Positions 52,476 through 61,807 of a stretch of DNA of 64,000 nucleotides are shown here, piece after piece. The translations under genes were made by a program, and so were the position numbers. The DNA is from Candidatus Accumulibacter proximus (GTDB lineage Bacteria; Pseudomonadota; Gammaproteobacteria; Burkholderiales; Rhodocyclaceae). The notes under the pieces were generated by a model that was given only the letters and a program-made list of their open reading frames with translations, had not been told where the DNA came from and ran no database searches. Within the stretch, counting starts at the first letter, position 1, and every line of letters starts with the position of its first letter. The stretch is taken from the NCBI GenBank assembly GCA_016709675.1, contig JADJMH010000037.1:62001-126000 (forward strand). The letters run 5' to 3'.

Positions 52476-55400
52476 TCAGAGCAGCGGCGCCAGCCAGCGC
52501 TGGGCCTCGGCAATACTGAAGCCGGCCCGCCGCGCCCAGTCTTCGATCTGGTCACGAGCGACCTTGCTGACGGCGAAATAGCGTGCTTGCGGGTGCGCCA
52601 GATAGAAGCCTGAAACCGCTGCCGCCGGCGTCATGGCAAACGACTCGGTCAAGCCCATGCCAGCGTTGTGCGGCGCATCGAGCAACTCGAACAGCGCGCG
52701 CTTCGCCGTATGATCGGGGCAGGCCGGATAACCGGGGGCTGGCCTGATGCCGCGGTATTCCTCGCGAATCAGCGCCGTGCGATCGAGTACTTCGTCGCTG
52801 GCGTAACCCCAGTAGTCTCGTCGCACCTGTGCGTGCAGCCACTCGGCACAGGCTTCAGCCAGGCGGTCGGCGATCGCTTTCAACATGATCGCATGGTAAT
52901 CGTCATGGGCGGCGGCGAACTCCGCGAGCTTCGCCTCGATGCCAAAACCCGCGCCGACGGCAAATGCACCGATCCAGTCCGGCGTACCGCGTTCGGCAAT
53001 GAAATCGCTCAGGCAATAGTGTGGCTTGCCTGCCGGCCGCTCCTGTTGCTGACGGAGGTTGTGCCAGCTCATCAATCGCTCGCTGCGCGCGTCGTCGGCA
53101 TAGATCTCGACGTCGTCACCGACCGCGTTGGCCGGGAAGAGGCCGAACACGGCGTTGGCGCTCAACCACTTCTCGCTGACCACCTCTTGCAGCATCGCCT
53201 GCGCGTCGCTGAACACGGAACGTGCAGTCGGACCGACGACGGCATCGTCGAGGATCTTCGGGTAACTGCCGGCAAGATCCCATGTCTGGAAGAAAGGTGC
53301 CCAGTCGATGTATTCGGCCAGGGTCGCCAGATCAACCTCACGTAGCACATGGATGCCGGGTTTGCGCGGTGCCCTCGGTTGGTAACCCGCCTCGCCGTTC
53401 CAGGCAAAGCGGTTGCTCCGAGCGACGGCGAGCGGCACGAGTGTGATGCCCTTCTTGTTGGCGTGTTGCGCGCGCACCTTTTCGTAATCGGCGGCCAGCT
53501 CGGCCCGGAAACCAGCGGCGTGGTCGATCGACAGCAGACGCGTGACGACGCCAACCGCGCGCGAGGCATCCGGGACATAGACCACGGGTCCGGAGTAGTT
53601 CGGCGCGATCTTGATCGCCGTATGGGCGCGGCTGGTTGTGGCGCCACCGATCAGCAGCGGCACCGGCGGGCCGCCATCAGCGCCGCTGGCAAAACCCAGA
53701 CGTTCCATCTCGGCCGCGACATGGCCCATTTCCTCCAGCGACGGCGTGATCAGGCCGGACAGGCCAACCGCCTGGGCGCCCTGTTCTCTCGCCGCATGCA
53801 GAATCCTGTCACAAGCGACCATCACGCCCAGATCGATCACTTCGTAGCCGTTGCAGCCGAGCACCACGCCGACGATGTTCTTGCCGATATCGTGCACGTC
53901 GCCCTTGACCGTGGCGATGACGATCCGGCCCTTGCTGCTGACGCCGGTGCGCAGCTTTTCCGCCTCGATGAAAGGAATCAGGTGTGCTACCGCCTGCTTC
54001 ATAACACGTGCCGACTTGACCACCTGTGGCAGGAACATCTTGCCGGCGCCGAAGAGATCGCCCACGACGTTCATGCCGTTCATCAGGGGACCTTCAATCA
54101 CCGACAGGGGCGGCTTGCCGGCCGTGGTCAGCGCGGAGCGGCATTCCTCCGTGTCGGCGACAACGAAGTCGGTGATTCCCTTGACCAGGGCATGTGTCAG
54201 GCGTTCCTCTACTGGCAGTTCGCGCCAGCTGAGGTCGGGGCCGCTGTCCCTGGCCTTGCCCTCGCGGACGGTCTGGGCGAATTCGACCAGGGCTTCGCCG
54301 GCGTCCGGGCGGCGGTTGAGCACCACATCCTCGACCTTGTCGCGCAGGATCGGGTCAAGCTCGTCATAGACGCCGAGCATGCCGGCGTTGACGATGCCCA
54401 TCGACAACCCGGCCTTGATCGCGTGGTAGAGGAACACGGTGTGGATCGCCTCGCGCACCGGATCGTTGCCGCGGAAGGAAAAGGAGACGTTGGAGACGCC
54501 ACCGGAAATCTGCGCCCCCGGCAGGTTGGCGCGGATCCAGGCACAGGCTTCGATGAAGTCGACGGCATAGTTGTTGTGCTCTTCGATGCCGGTAGCAATG
54601 GCGAAGATGTTCGGGTCGAAGATGATGTCCTCGGGCGGGAAAGCCGCCTGCTCGGTTAGCAGCTGGTAGGCGCGAGCACAAATCTCCGTCTTGCGGGCAT
54701 AGGTATCGGCCTGCCCTGCCTCGTCGAAGGCCATCACCACTACCGCCGCACCATAGCGCCGCGCCAGCCTGGCTTGACGAAGAAACTCGGCCTCGCCTTC
54801 CTTCATCGAAATCGAGTTTACGATGCCCTTGCCCTGGATGCACTTGAGGCCGGTCTCGATGATCTCCCACTTCGACGAGTCGATCATGATCGGCACCCGC
54901 GAGATATCCGGCTCGCTGGCGATCAGCTTGAGAAAGCGATCCATCGCCGCCTTCGAATCGAGCATCGCCTCATCCATGTTGATGTCGATCACCTGCGCGC
55001 CGTTTTCCACCTGCTGGCGGGCAACCGCCAGAGCATCGTCGAAGCGGCCTTCGAGTATCATCCGGGCGAAGGCCCGCGAGCCGGTGACGTTGGTCCGCTC
55101 GCCGACGTTGACGAACAGCGAGTCGCGGCCAACGTTGAACGGCTCGAGACCGGACAGACGCAGCTTCCTCTCCAGCAGCGGCACGCGGCGCGGTCTGACT
55201 CCGGCAACAGCATCGGCGATGGCGGCGATGTGCGCCGGTGAGGTGCCGCAGCAGCCACCAACGATATTGACGAAGCCTTTTGCCGCCCAGTCTGCGATCT
55301 CTGCCGCCAGCTGCTCCGGCGTTTCGTCGTAGCCGCCGAAAGCATTGGGCAGGCCGGCATTCGGGTGGGCCGAGACGAAGCAATCGCAGAGATGCGACAG

Positions 55401-56183
55401 CTCCTCGATGTGCTGCCGCAGCTCGCCGGCACCGAGCGCGCAGTTGAGACCGAAGCTGAGCGGACGGACGTGGTTCAGCGAGTTCCAGAAAGCCTCCGCG
55501 GTCTGCCCCGACAGCGTGCGGCCGGAAGCGTCGGTGATCGTGCCCGAGATCATCACCGGCCAGCGTCGACCAACCGCCTCGAAATGCTGCTCGAGGGCGA
55601 ACAGGGCGGCCTTGGCGTTCAGCGTGTCGAAGACGGTTTCGACCAGCAGCATGTCGGCGCCGCCTTCGCAGAGCCCACGGATGGCTTCGGCGTAGGTGGC
55701 GACCAGCTCGTCGAAGCTGGTATTGCGGTAGCCGGGGTCGTTGACGTCCGGAGAGATCGACGCGGTGCGTGAAGTCGGTCCGAGAACGCCGGCGACGAAG
55801 CGCGGCTTGGCGGGGTTCCGGGCGGTAAAATCGTCGCAGACCGAGCGCGCCAGCTGGGCACCGGCAAAGTTCAGTTCATGGACGATGGCTTCGAGGTGGT
55901 AATCGGCCTGCGAAACTCTTGTCGAGTTGAAGGTGTTGGTCTCGATGATGTCCGCACCGGCCGCCAGGTAGTCGGCATGGACTGCCCGGATGAGGTCGGG
56001 GCGGGTCAGCAGCAACAGATCATTGTTGCCCTTGAGGTCATGCGAGTGGGTGGCGAAGCGGCTGCCGCGGTAATCGGACTCCTGCAGAGCATGGCGCTGG
56101 ATCATCGTGCCCATCGCCCCGTCGAGCACCAGAATGTGCTGTTTGAGACGGTCTGTCAGTTCGGCGCTACGGTCAGGCTGCAT
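52476..56183 (-). CDS. metH: Cobalamin-dependent methionine synthase
   Basis: A full-length 1,235-residue MetH in four modules. The homocysteine domain has the zinc cysteines GLNCALGAGEL and GGCCGTSPAHI (about 310). The methyl-THF domain has NVGERTNVTGSRAFARMI and VIDINMDEAMLD. The cobalamin domain has DVHDIGKNIVG (axial His about 763) and IGGATTSRAHTAIKI. The AdoMet reactivation domain ends LTESFAMTPAAAVSGFYLAHP. It transfers methyl from 5-methyl-THF to homocysteine. Start at 56183 follows GAAGGAAGATCC. A SAM-II-like riboswitch and a terminator precede it, so expression should fall when SAM is abundant. Confidence 0.97.
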   Translation of the reverse strand: MQPDRSAELTDRLKQHILVLDGAMGTMIQRHALQESDYRGSRFATHSHDLKGNNDLLLLTRPDLIRAVHADYLAAGADIIETNTFNSTRVSQADYHLEAIVHELNFAGAQLARSVCDDFTARNPAKPRFVAGVLGPTSRTASISPDVNDPGYRNTSFDELVATYAEAIRGLCEGGADMLLVETVFDTLNAKAALFALEQHFEAVGRRWPVMISGTITDASGRTLSGQTAEAFWNSLNHVRPLSFGLNCALGAGELRQHIEELSHLCDCFVSAHPNAGLPNAFGGYDETPEQLAAEIADWAAKGFVNIVGGCCGTSPAHIAAIADAVAGVRPRRVPLLERKLRLSGLEPFNVGRDSLFVNVGERTNVTGSRAFARMILEGRFDDALAVARQQVENGAQVIDINMDEAMLDSKAAMDRFLKLIASEPDISRVPIMIDSSKWEIIETGLKCIQGKGIVNSISMKEGEAEFLRQARLARRYGAAVVVMAFDEAGQADTYARKTEICARAYQLLTEQAAFPPEDIIFDPNIFAIATGIEEHNNYAVDFIEACAWIRANLPGAQISGGVSNVSFSFRGNDPVREAIHTVFLYHAIKAGLSMGIVNAGMLGVYDELDPILRDKVEDVVLNRRPDAGEALVEFAQTVREGKARDSGPDLSWRELPVEERLTHALVKGITDFVVADTEECRSALTTAGKPPLSVIEGPLMNGMNVVGDLFGAGKMFLPQVVKSARVMKQAVAHLIPFIEAEKLRTGVSSKGRIVIATVKGDVHDIGKNIVGVVLGCNGYEVIDLGVMVACDRILHAAREQGAQAVGLSGLITPSLEEMGHVAAEMERLGFASGADGGPPVPLLIGGATTSRAHTAIKIAPNYSGPVVYVPDASRAVGVVTRLLSIDHAAGFRAELAADYEKVRAQHANKKGITLVPLAVARSNRFAWNGEAGYQPRAPRKPGIHVLREVDLATLAEYIDWAPFFQTWDLAGSYPKILDDAVVGPTARSVFSDAQAMLQEVVSEKWLSANAVFGLFPANAVGDDVEIYADDARSERLMSWHNLRQQQERPAGKPHYCLSDFIAERGTPDWIGAFAVGAGFGIEAKLAEFAAAHDDYHAIMLKAIADRLAEACAEWLHAQVRRDYWGYASDEVLDRTALIREEYRGIRPAPGYPACPDHTAKRALFELLDAPHNAGMGLTESFAMTPAAAVSGFYLAHPQARYFAVSKVARDQIEDWARRAGFSIAEAQRWLAPLL

Positions 56184-56230
56184 GGATCTTCCTTCGCTTC
56201 TTCACGCGTCTGGTGTCGCTAGGGCGAAAC

Positions 56231-56262
56231 AAAAAAACCCGTCGGCGCAAAGCTCGACGGGT
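56231..56262 (-). terminator. Intrinsic terminator in the metH leader
   Basis: On the minus strand ACCCGTCGAGC-TTTG-CGCCGACGGGT is followed by seven T residues, 47 bp before the metH ATG. Placed directly after the riboswitch-like aptamer, it is the expected expression platform. Confidence 0.85.
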
Positions 56263-56270
56263 CTCGGTGG

Positions 56271-56331
56271 GGCCTCGCTTTAGCGGAATTTCTAACGCGC
56301 CCGCAATCTCTTGATGTCAAATCGGCGCCGA
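56271..56331 (-). promoter_or_regulatory. SAM-II-like riboswitch upstream of metH
   Basis: Minus-strand sequence GGCGCCGATTTGAC, then GATTGCGGGCGCG, TTAGAAATT and CCGCTAAAGCGAGG. It has the layout of the SAM-II (SAM-alpha) aptamer: P1 pairing GCGCC/GGCGC around GATTTGA, the conserved GCTAAA near the 3' end, and a pseudoknot pairing GCGG/CCGC. The known class member reads GAUUUAA...AUUGCAAGCGCG...GCUAAA, with the P1 and pseudoknot bases changed in a compensatory way. Identified from memory of the class, not from a covariance search. Confidence 0.78.
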
Positions 56332-56359
56332 CCCCGGATCAGTCCAAGGCGAGCGCGCG

Positions 56360-56388
56360 AATCTACCCGCCTGGGAATTCATTGTCAA
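56360..56388 (-). promoter_or_regulatory. metH promoter
   Basis: A perfect -35 TTGACA (56388-56383) and a -10 TAGATT (56365-56360) are separated by exactly 17 bp, about 30 bp upstream of the riboswitch. ISL3 copy C starts 18 bp further upstream. Confidence 0.75.
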
Positions 56389-56413
56389 TACTGGCGGCTG
56401 GGCGTCTTCTGAG

Positions 56414-57807
56414 GGCTCTATGCCGTTTCGTGTGGAAACGGACGAGAGGCGTGTGGTTTGAGGGGGAGGTGATGTCAAGGGCGGACGCAGTCCGGGCGTA
56501 GCCGGACCCTTTACATCGCTCCCCTGCACCTTCCTCTTTGCCGAGGAGGCGTCTGCCGGCCTCGGCATGGAGGACAATGGCGGCCTTTCCTCTTCCGACC
56601 GGTTCCTCGCGATTGAAACGCTGTTCACCAGGCCTGGCCCGTCGCGCCTGGCAGGTGGATCAGTGACCTTTACACCGAGGCTGGACGGATCGACTTCCAG
56701 GTGAAGTTCGGCGCGGCCAGTCATGCCTGTCCGCCTGTGGAGCAGCGGCGCAGCTGCAACCGCTTGGCGCGCTCCTGGCGGCATCTGGATTTCTTCGAGT
56801 ACGAAGCCCATCTGCATGCCGAGGTACCGCGAGTCGCCTGTACCGACTGTGGCAAGGTGACGCAAATCCCTGTGCCCTGGGCGCGAAGGGAGTCATTTCA
56901 CGCTGTTGTTCGAGGCGTTGACGCTGATGCTGGCACCGACCATGTCGGTACTGGCGGCGGGCCGGGTGCTGCGCGTTCGCAGTCCCAGACTGTGGCGCGT
57001 CATCGAGCATCGTGGCGCAGGCGCGCGCCAAGGAGAGTCATGCCGAGGTTCGTGCCGTCGGCGTCGATGAGACCGCCAGTAAGCGCGGCCAGACGTACAT
57101 CGCTGTTTTCCATGATCTTGATGCGCCACGTCTGCTGTTTGCCACGCCCGGTCGAGATAAGGCACGCTGGGAATTCGCCAGCGTCTCGCCAGCATGGCGG
57201 CCAACCGAGCGCGCGATTTGAGCATGGACGGGTGCTTTGGGGGCGCCGCCGAGCACTTTTCGAGGCCAAGGTCTGCTTGACCGCTTTCACGTGGTCGCTC
57301 TGAGCAGCAAGGCGCTGGACGAGGTGCGCCGGGCCGAGGTCAAAGTGAACCGAACAAGGGCACCCGCTGGCCTGCAAAAGAACCCGCCGACTGGACCGTC
57401 AAGCAAACCCAGACCATGCACTGGCGCAGCGCTGAATCTCAAGACCGCACGCGCTGGCGCTCAAGGAAGCGTTGGCGCGATCTATGCCGGCCACGACGCC
57501 TGATGAGGCGCCCCTCTTCAAACGCTGGCTGAGTTGGGCCAGTCGCTGCCGACTCGAACCCTTCAAGCGCCTCGGCAGGACCATCACCAAGCATCTTCCG
57601 GGCGTACTCAATGGCTTCCAGGCCGGCAAACACAATGCCCCGTCAGGCCATGAATCGGGCGCTTCAGGAGGCGAGACCGCGCCCGCGGCTATCGCCGCGT
57701 CGAAAACTTCATCGCCATGGCCTACCTCGTCGCTGGAAAACTTACCCATTTGCCCGCCCCTCCCTTCGCCCGTTTCCTCCCCATTCCACACGGAACGGAC
57801 TAAACCC
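56414..57807 (+). mobile_element. ISL3-family insertion sequence, copy C
   Basis: Same terminal repeats as copies A and B, in the opposite orientation, flanked by the exact 8-bp duplication CTTCTGAG (56406-56413 and 57808-57815). At 1,394 bp it is slightly shorter than copy A because of small deletions. It lies between the pntB end and the metH promoter and damages neither gene. Confidence 0.92.
56620..57800 (+). pseudogene. ISL3 transposase, copy C, frameshifted
   Basis: Pieces in several frames: FQ-VKFGAASHACPPVEQRRS, SWRHLDFFEYEAHLHAEVPRVACTDCGK (to about 56870), MAQARAKESHAEVRAVGVDETASKRGQTYIAVF (57012-57170), DRFHVVALSSKALDEVRRAEVK, and LGRTITKHLPGVLNGFQAGK (57560-57640). One Cys pair of the N-terminal zinc finger is lost. 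The breaks differ from those in copies A and B, so each copy decayed, or was mis-assembled, independently. Confidence 0.8.
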
Positions 57808-57929
57808 CTTCTGAGCCGGGGACTCGCCATCGATCGGCAGTCCCGCCCAGACCCGCAGAGCAGTCTATGCACCGCCATCGGTCGGCTGGACACCCTTCGG
57901 CGGCAGGGTGTCCAAGGGCACACCGCGGA

Positions 57930-59351
57930 TCAGCTCTTCAGAGCAACCAGCACTTCGTCAAGCATCTTCTTCGCATCGCCGAACAGCATGCGGTTGTTGT
58001 CCTTGTAAAAGAGCGGGTTGTCCACCCCGGCATAGCCGGAGGCCATGGAGCGCTTCATGACGATCGACGTCTTTGCCTTCCAGACTTCGAGTACCGGCAT
58101 GCCGGCGATTGGGCTGCTCGGGTCATCCTGAGCGGCTGGATTGACGATGTCGTTGGCCCCGATGATCATCGCAACGTCAGTATGCGGAAAATCATCGTTG
58201 AGTTCGTCCATCTCCTGCACGATGTCGTAAGGCACCTTGGCTTCGGCGAGCAGCACGTTCATGTGGCCGGGCATGCGGCCCGCCACCGGATGGATTCCGA
58301 AGCGGACGTTGACCCCCTTCTCGCGTAGCAGGCGGGTGATCTCGTAGACCGTGTGCTGCGCCTGGGCCACCGCCATGCCATAGCCCGGGACGATGATCAC
58401 GTTCTTCGCCTCGCGCAGCAGCTCGGCCGTGTCTGACGCAATGATCGGCACGACCTCGCCGGCGGGCTGGGCACCGCCGGCTGCCGCCGGCGTTCCGCCG
58501 GTGGTGCCGAAGCCGCCGGCGATGACGCTGATGAAGTGCCGGTTCATGGCCGCACACATGATGTACGAGAGGATCGCGCCGCTCGATCCGACCAGTGCCC
58601 CGGTGACGATCAGCAGGTCGTTGGAGAGCATGAAACCAGTGGCCGCTGCCGCCCAGCCAGAGTAGCTGTTCAACATCGAGACCACCACCGGCATGTCGGC
58701 ACCGCCGATCGCCATCACCATGTGGATACCGAAGAGCAGCGCTATCACCGTCATCACCACCAGCGGAATCATGCCGTCGCTGATCGAATGGGCGTTGAGG
58801 AACTCGCGCCCGAAGTAGATGACGATCAGCAGACCGGCGAGATTGATCCAGTGGCGGGCCGGCAGGAGTAGCGGATTGCCTGAGACCTTGCCGGAGAGTT
58901 TGCCGAAAGCAATGACCGAGCCAGAGAAGGTCACCGCCCCGATCAGGATGCCGAGGTAGATCTCGACTTCGTGGATGGTCTTTTCGACGCCGCTCATCTG
59001 CGCTGAAGCGGCCGGGTCGATGTAGTTGGCAAAACCGACCAGCATCGCCGCGAGGCCGACCATGCTGTGCATCAACGCGACCAGTTCGGGCATTTGCGTC
59101 ATCTGGACGGTGCGCGCCGCATAGACACCGATGCCCGCGCCAACCACCATGGCCGCGATGATCCACGCATAACCGGTGCTGCTCACGTGCGGGCCGAAGA
59201 CCGTCGCGAGAACGGCGATGGTCATGCCGACGATACCGTACAGATTGCCGCGCCGGGAAGTTTCCGGATTGCTCAGGCCGCCGAGGCAGAGAATGAAAAG
59301 GATGGTTGCTCCGAGATAGGAGACCGTTGCCAGGCTTTCAGACATGATCAT
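57930..59351 (-). CDS. pntB: NAD(P) transhydrogenase, beta subunit
   Basis: A 473-residue integral membrane protein. About nine hydrophobic helices fill the first 270 residues (LATVSYLGATILFILCLGGL to MCAAMNRHFISVIAGGFG), with the proton-channel region around HMVMAIGGADMPVVVSMLNSYSG. The soluble NADP(H)-binding domain III follows, with VIIVPGYGMAVAQAQHTVYE, RFGIHPVAGRMPGHMNVLLAEA, DMDVAMIIGANDIVNPAAQ-like ANDIVNPAAQ and KRSMASGYAGVDNPLFYKDN. With PntA it couples hydride transfer from NADH to NADP+ to proton entry. It starts 7 bp after pntA ends. Confidence 0.96.
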   Translation of the reverse strand: MIMSESLATVSYLGATILFILCLGGLSNPETSRRGNLYGIVGMTIAVLATVFGPHVSSTGYAWIIAAMVVGAGIGVYAARTVQMTQMPELVALMHSMVGLAAMLVGFANYIDPAASAQMSGVEKTIHEVEIYLGILIGAVTFSGSVIAFGKLSGKVSGNPLLLPARHWINLAGLLIVIYFGREFLNAHSISDGMIPLVVMTVIALLFGIHMVMAIGGADMPVVVSMLNSYSGWAAAATGFMLSNDLLIVTGALVGSSGAILSYIMCAAMNRHFISVIAGGFGTTGGTPAAAGGAQPAGEVVPIIASDTAELLREAKNVIIVPGYGMAVAQAQHTVYEITRLLREKGVNVRFGIHPVAGRMPGHMNVLLAEAKVPYDIVQEMDELNDDFPHTDVAMIIGANDIVNPAAQDDPSSPIAGMPVLEVWKAKTSIVMKRSMASGYAGVDNPLFYKDNNRMLFGDAKKMLDEVLVALKS

Positions 59352-59358
59352 CGCTTCC

Positions 59359-60954
59359 TTATTTGCGGAACATCGCCAGCATGCGCTGGGTTACGGCGAA
59401 GCCGCCGAACATGTTGATTGTCGCCAGGATGATGGCGCCTACCGCCAGCCAGCGTATCCAGGCGTCGGGACGATCAAGCCCCGTTCCAAGGGGGGGGGAG
59501 ATCTGCACCAGCGCGCCGATGGCGATGATGCTGCTGATCGCATTGGTGACGCTCATCAGCGGCGTATGCAGCGCCGGCGTGACATTCCACACCACCATGT
59601 AACCGACGAAGCAGGCCAGCACGAAGACCGTGAAGTGACCGAGGAAAGCCGGCGGCGCGCCCGCCCCAATGAACCAGAAGATCAGGGCGCCAGCGGCGAA
59701 CAGTAGGCCGACGGCGGTCGCCGAGGCGGGTGCGCTGCCCTTGCCGTGCCCCCCCGACTTCTTGGCAGCGACCACCGGTCTGGCCGCAGCAGCAGGTGCC
59801 GCGGCTGGCGCAGCCGACAGCTTGGGCGCCGGGGGCGGCCAAGTGACATTGCCGTCCTTGACTACAGTCAGGCCGCGGATGGCTTCGTCTTCCATGTTGA
59901 CGTCGATCGTGCCATCCTTGGTCTTGCACAGTTCCTCGGCGAGGCGGAACAGGTTGGTGCCGTACAGCGTCGACGACTGCCGCGCCAAGCGGCTGACGAG
60001 GTCGGTATAGCCGATGATGGTGACGTTGTGCTTCACCACTGCCTGACCAGGCTCGGTCAGCTCGCAGTTGCCGCCCTGTTCGGCGGCCATGTCGACGATT
60101 ACGCTGCCTGGTTTCATTGAGCGCACCATCTCGGCGGTGATCAGCCTGGGCGCCGGCTTGCCAGGAATCAGCGCGGTGGTGATGATGATGTCCACCTCCC
60201 GGGCTTGCTTGGCGTACATGTCGCGCTGGGCTTTCTGAAAGCCCTCGCTCATCACCTTCGCGTAACCGCCGCCGCCGGAACCTTCTTCCTCGTAATCAAC
60301 CTTGACGAATTCACCGCCCAGCGACGCGACCTGATCGGCCACTTCGGCACGCGTGTCGTTGGCGCGAACGATGGCGCCGAGGTTGGCGGCAGTGCCAATC
60401 GCCGCCAGGCCGGCGACGCCAGCACCGGCAATGAAGACCTTGGCCGGCGGAACCTTGCCAGCCGCCGTGATCTGGCCGTTGAAGAAGCGACCGAAGGCGT
60501 TGGCGGCCTCGATGACAGCGCGGTAGCCGGCGACGCCAGCCTGGGAGGTCAACGCGTCCATCTTCTGGGCGCGCGAGAGCGTGCGCGGCAGCGAGTCGAT
60601 GGCCAGCACGGTCGCCTTGCGCGCAGCGAGTTGCTGCAGAAGCTCGGGGTTCTGGGCCGGCCAGATGAAGCTCACCAGAGTGCCCCCTTCGCGCATCAGG
60701 CCAACTTCCTCCGACGACGGGCCCCGTACCTTGAAAATGATATCCGAAGACGACCATAGCCTGGCCACATCGGCGACAATCTCGGCGCCGGCAGCGCGAT
60801 AGGCGTCGTCCGATATATTGGCCGCATCGCCAGCGCCCGATTCGACGGCGACAGCGAAGCCCAGCTTGATCAGCTTCTCAACGACTTCAGGTACGGTCGC
60901 AACCCGCTTTTCCCCGGCTGCAGTCTCTCTTGGAACTCCGATTGTTAACGGCAT
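59359..60954 (-). CDS. pntA: NAD(P) transhydrogenase, alpha subunit
   Basis: A 531-residue single-chain PntA of the E. coli type. The start MPLTIGVPRETAAGEKRVAT at 60954 follows GGAGGGCAAT; an upstream ATG is rejected for that reason. Domain I carries KVFIAGAGVAGLAAIGTAANLGA (NAD-binding GxGxxG) and the RQD-type loop region GGGGYAKVMSEGFQKAQ. An Ala/Pro linker (about 385-405) leads to four membrane helices of the former alpha-2 subunit (TAVGLLFAAGALIFWFIGAG onwards to the C terminus). In many other Rhodocyclales the alpha subunit is split; here it is fused. Confidence 0.95.
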   Translation of the reverse strand: MPLTIGVPRETAAGEKRVATVPEVVEKLIKLGFAVAVESGAGDAANISDDAYRAAGAEIVADVARLWSSSDIIFKVRGPSSEEVGLMREGGTLVSFIWPAQNPELLQQLAARKATVLAIDSLPRTLSRAQKMDALTSQAGVAGYRAVIEAANAFGRFFNGQITAAGKVPPAKVFIAGAGVAGLAAIGTAANLGAIVRANDTRAEVADQVASLGGEFVKVDYEEEGSGGGGYAKVMSEGFQKAQRDMYAKQAREVDIIITTALIPGKPAPRLITAEMVRSMKPGSVIVDMAAEQGGNCELTEPGQAVVKHNVTIIGYTDLVSRLARQSSTLYGTNLFRLAEELCKTKDGTIDVNMEDEAIRGLTVVKDGNVTWPPPAPKLSAAPAAAPAAAARPVVAAKKSGGHGKGSAPASATAVGLLFAAGALIFWFIGAGAPPAFLGHFTVFVLACFVGYMVVWNVTPALHTPLMSVTNAISSIIAIGALVQISPPLGTGLDRPDAWIRWLAVGAIILATINMFGGFAVTQRMLAMFRK

Positions 60955-61807
60955 ATTGCCCTCCATTACTGATTTCCTGTCTCTGCATCATTCAAACCGC
61001 TCCGCCCATCGCGGAAGCCCGCTTGTGCACAAGCAGCGAAATCGCAATTCGCCGCTCGGCTGTCGTCTCTTATTCACTGAAATATCTCGTCCGCCATTCG
61101 CCGGATCAGGGAAATCTGGCCAGCTTCCGGCGGTTGTTTGGTGCCTTCAGGTGTTGGTGTAGCAGCTTATCACAAGCCCCGGGCGCACTTTAACGCAAAA
61201 CTCGCGCCAGCGACTCGTGAGTGTGGTGCAGTACGCTGCCGAAGGGCCTGCCGTCGGCACGAATGGCCGCTCGGTAGTTCTCAACAGGGGTGCAGGCCGA
61301 GCCCGGCTGATCCTCCGCATAAAATAGTGCGCAGGCGCGTCCGCTCAATTTGCTTGATGCGCGACTGACAGGAGCGCATGATTTCGTTATCGAACATGCC
61401 CTTCAGATTGGAGTTCGAGTCCCCTTGGTGCCGGCGATGGCCAGGCCGCTCGTTTTGGCGACCACAGCGCCGCCTTACTCGGCTGGCAGTCCGACGACGT
61501 TGGCGCTGCCGGGTCCGGGACAGTGGCGGGCGCGCACATTCGGGCATGGCATTTGCTTTGCAGCTAAACTGAGCGGCCACGCTTCTGTGGACCCGCGCAG
61601 GAGCTTGAAGCGCCTCGTTCTGGTGCCAAAGCGACGATCTGGCGCACTTTTGTGGTGCGGCGCAGCATCTTGAATGGCCCCACCTTTCAGGGTATAGTCG
61701 CCCGTCCCCGGGGATCGGCCGGTCGCTCGCCTTGGCGTCCGGCTGCTGCCGTTTCCGCGAGCGGTCGCATGGGTGCCGCGTCTTTGTTTAGTGAGGATTC
61801 AAGAGTG
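60955..61807. other. Divergent region between pntA and gltB
   Basis: About 850 bp without a convincing gene. The frames present lack coding features or are shadows. Promoters of pntAB (left) and gltB (right) must lie here. The last ~130 bp before gltB contain GC-rich inverted words (CGCGAGCGG, CCGGTCGCTCG) that could form a structured leader. Confidence 0.45.

Noticed and set aside
53349..54659. A 436-codon open frame on the plus strand inside metH
   Set aside because: Antisense shadow of the methionine synthase gene with no family resemblance.
61405..61430. tRNA-like T arm (GTTCGAGTCC) before gltB
   Set aside because: No matching acceptor stem, D arm or anticodon arm can be built around it.
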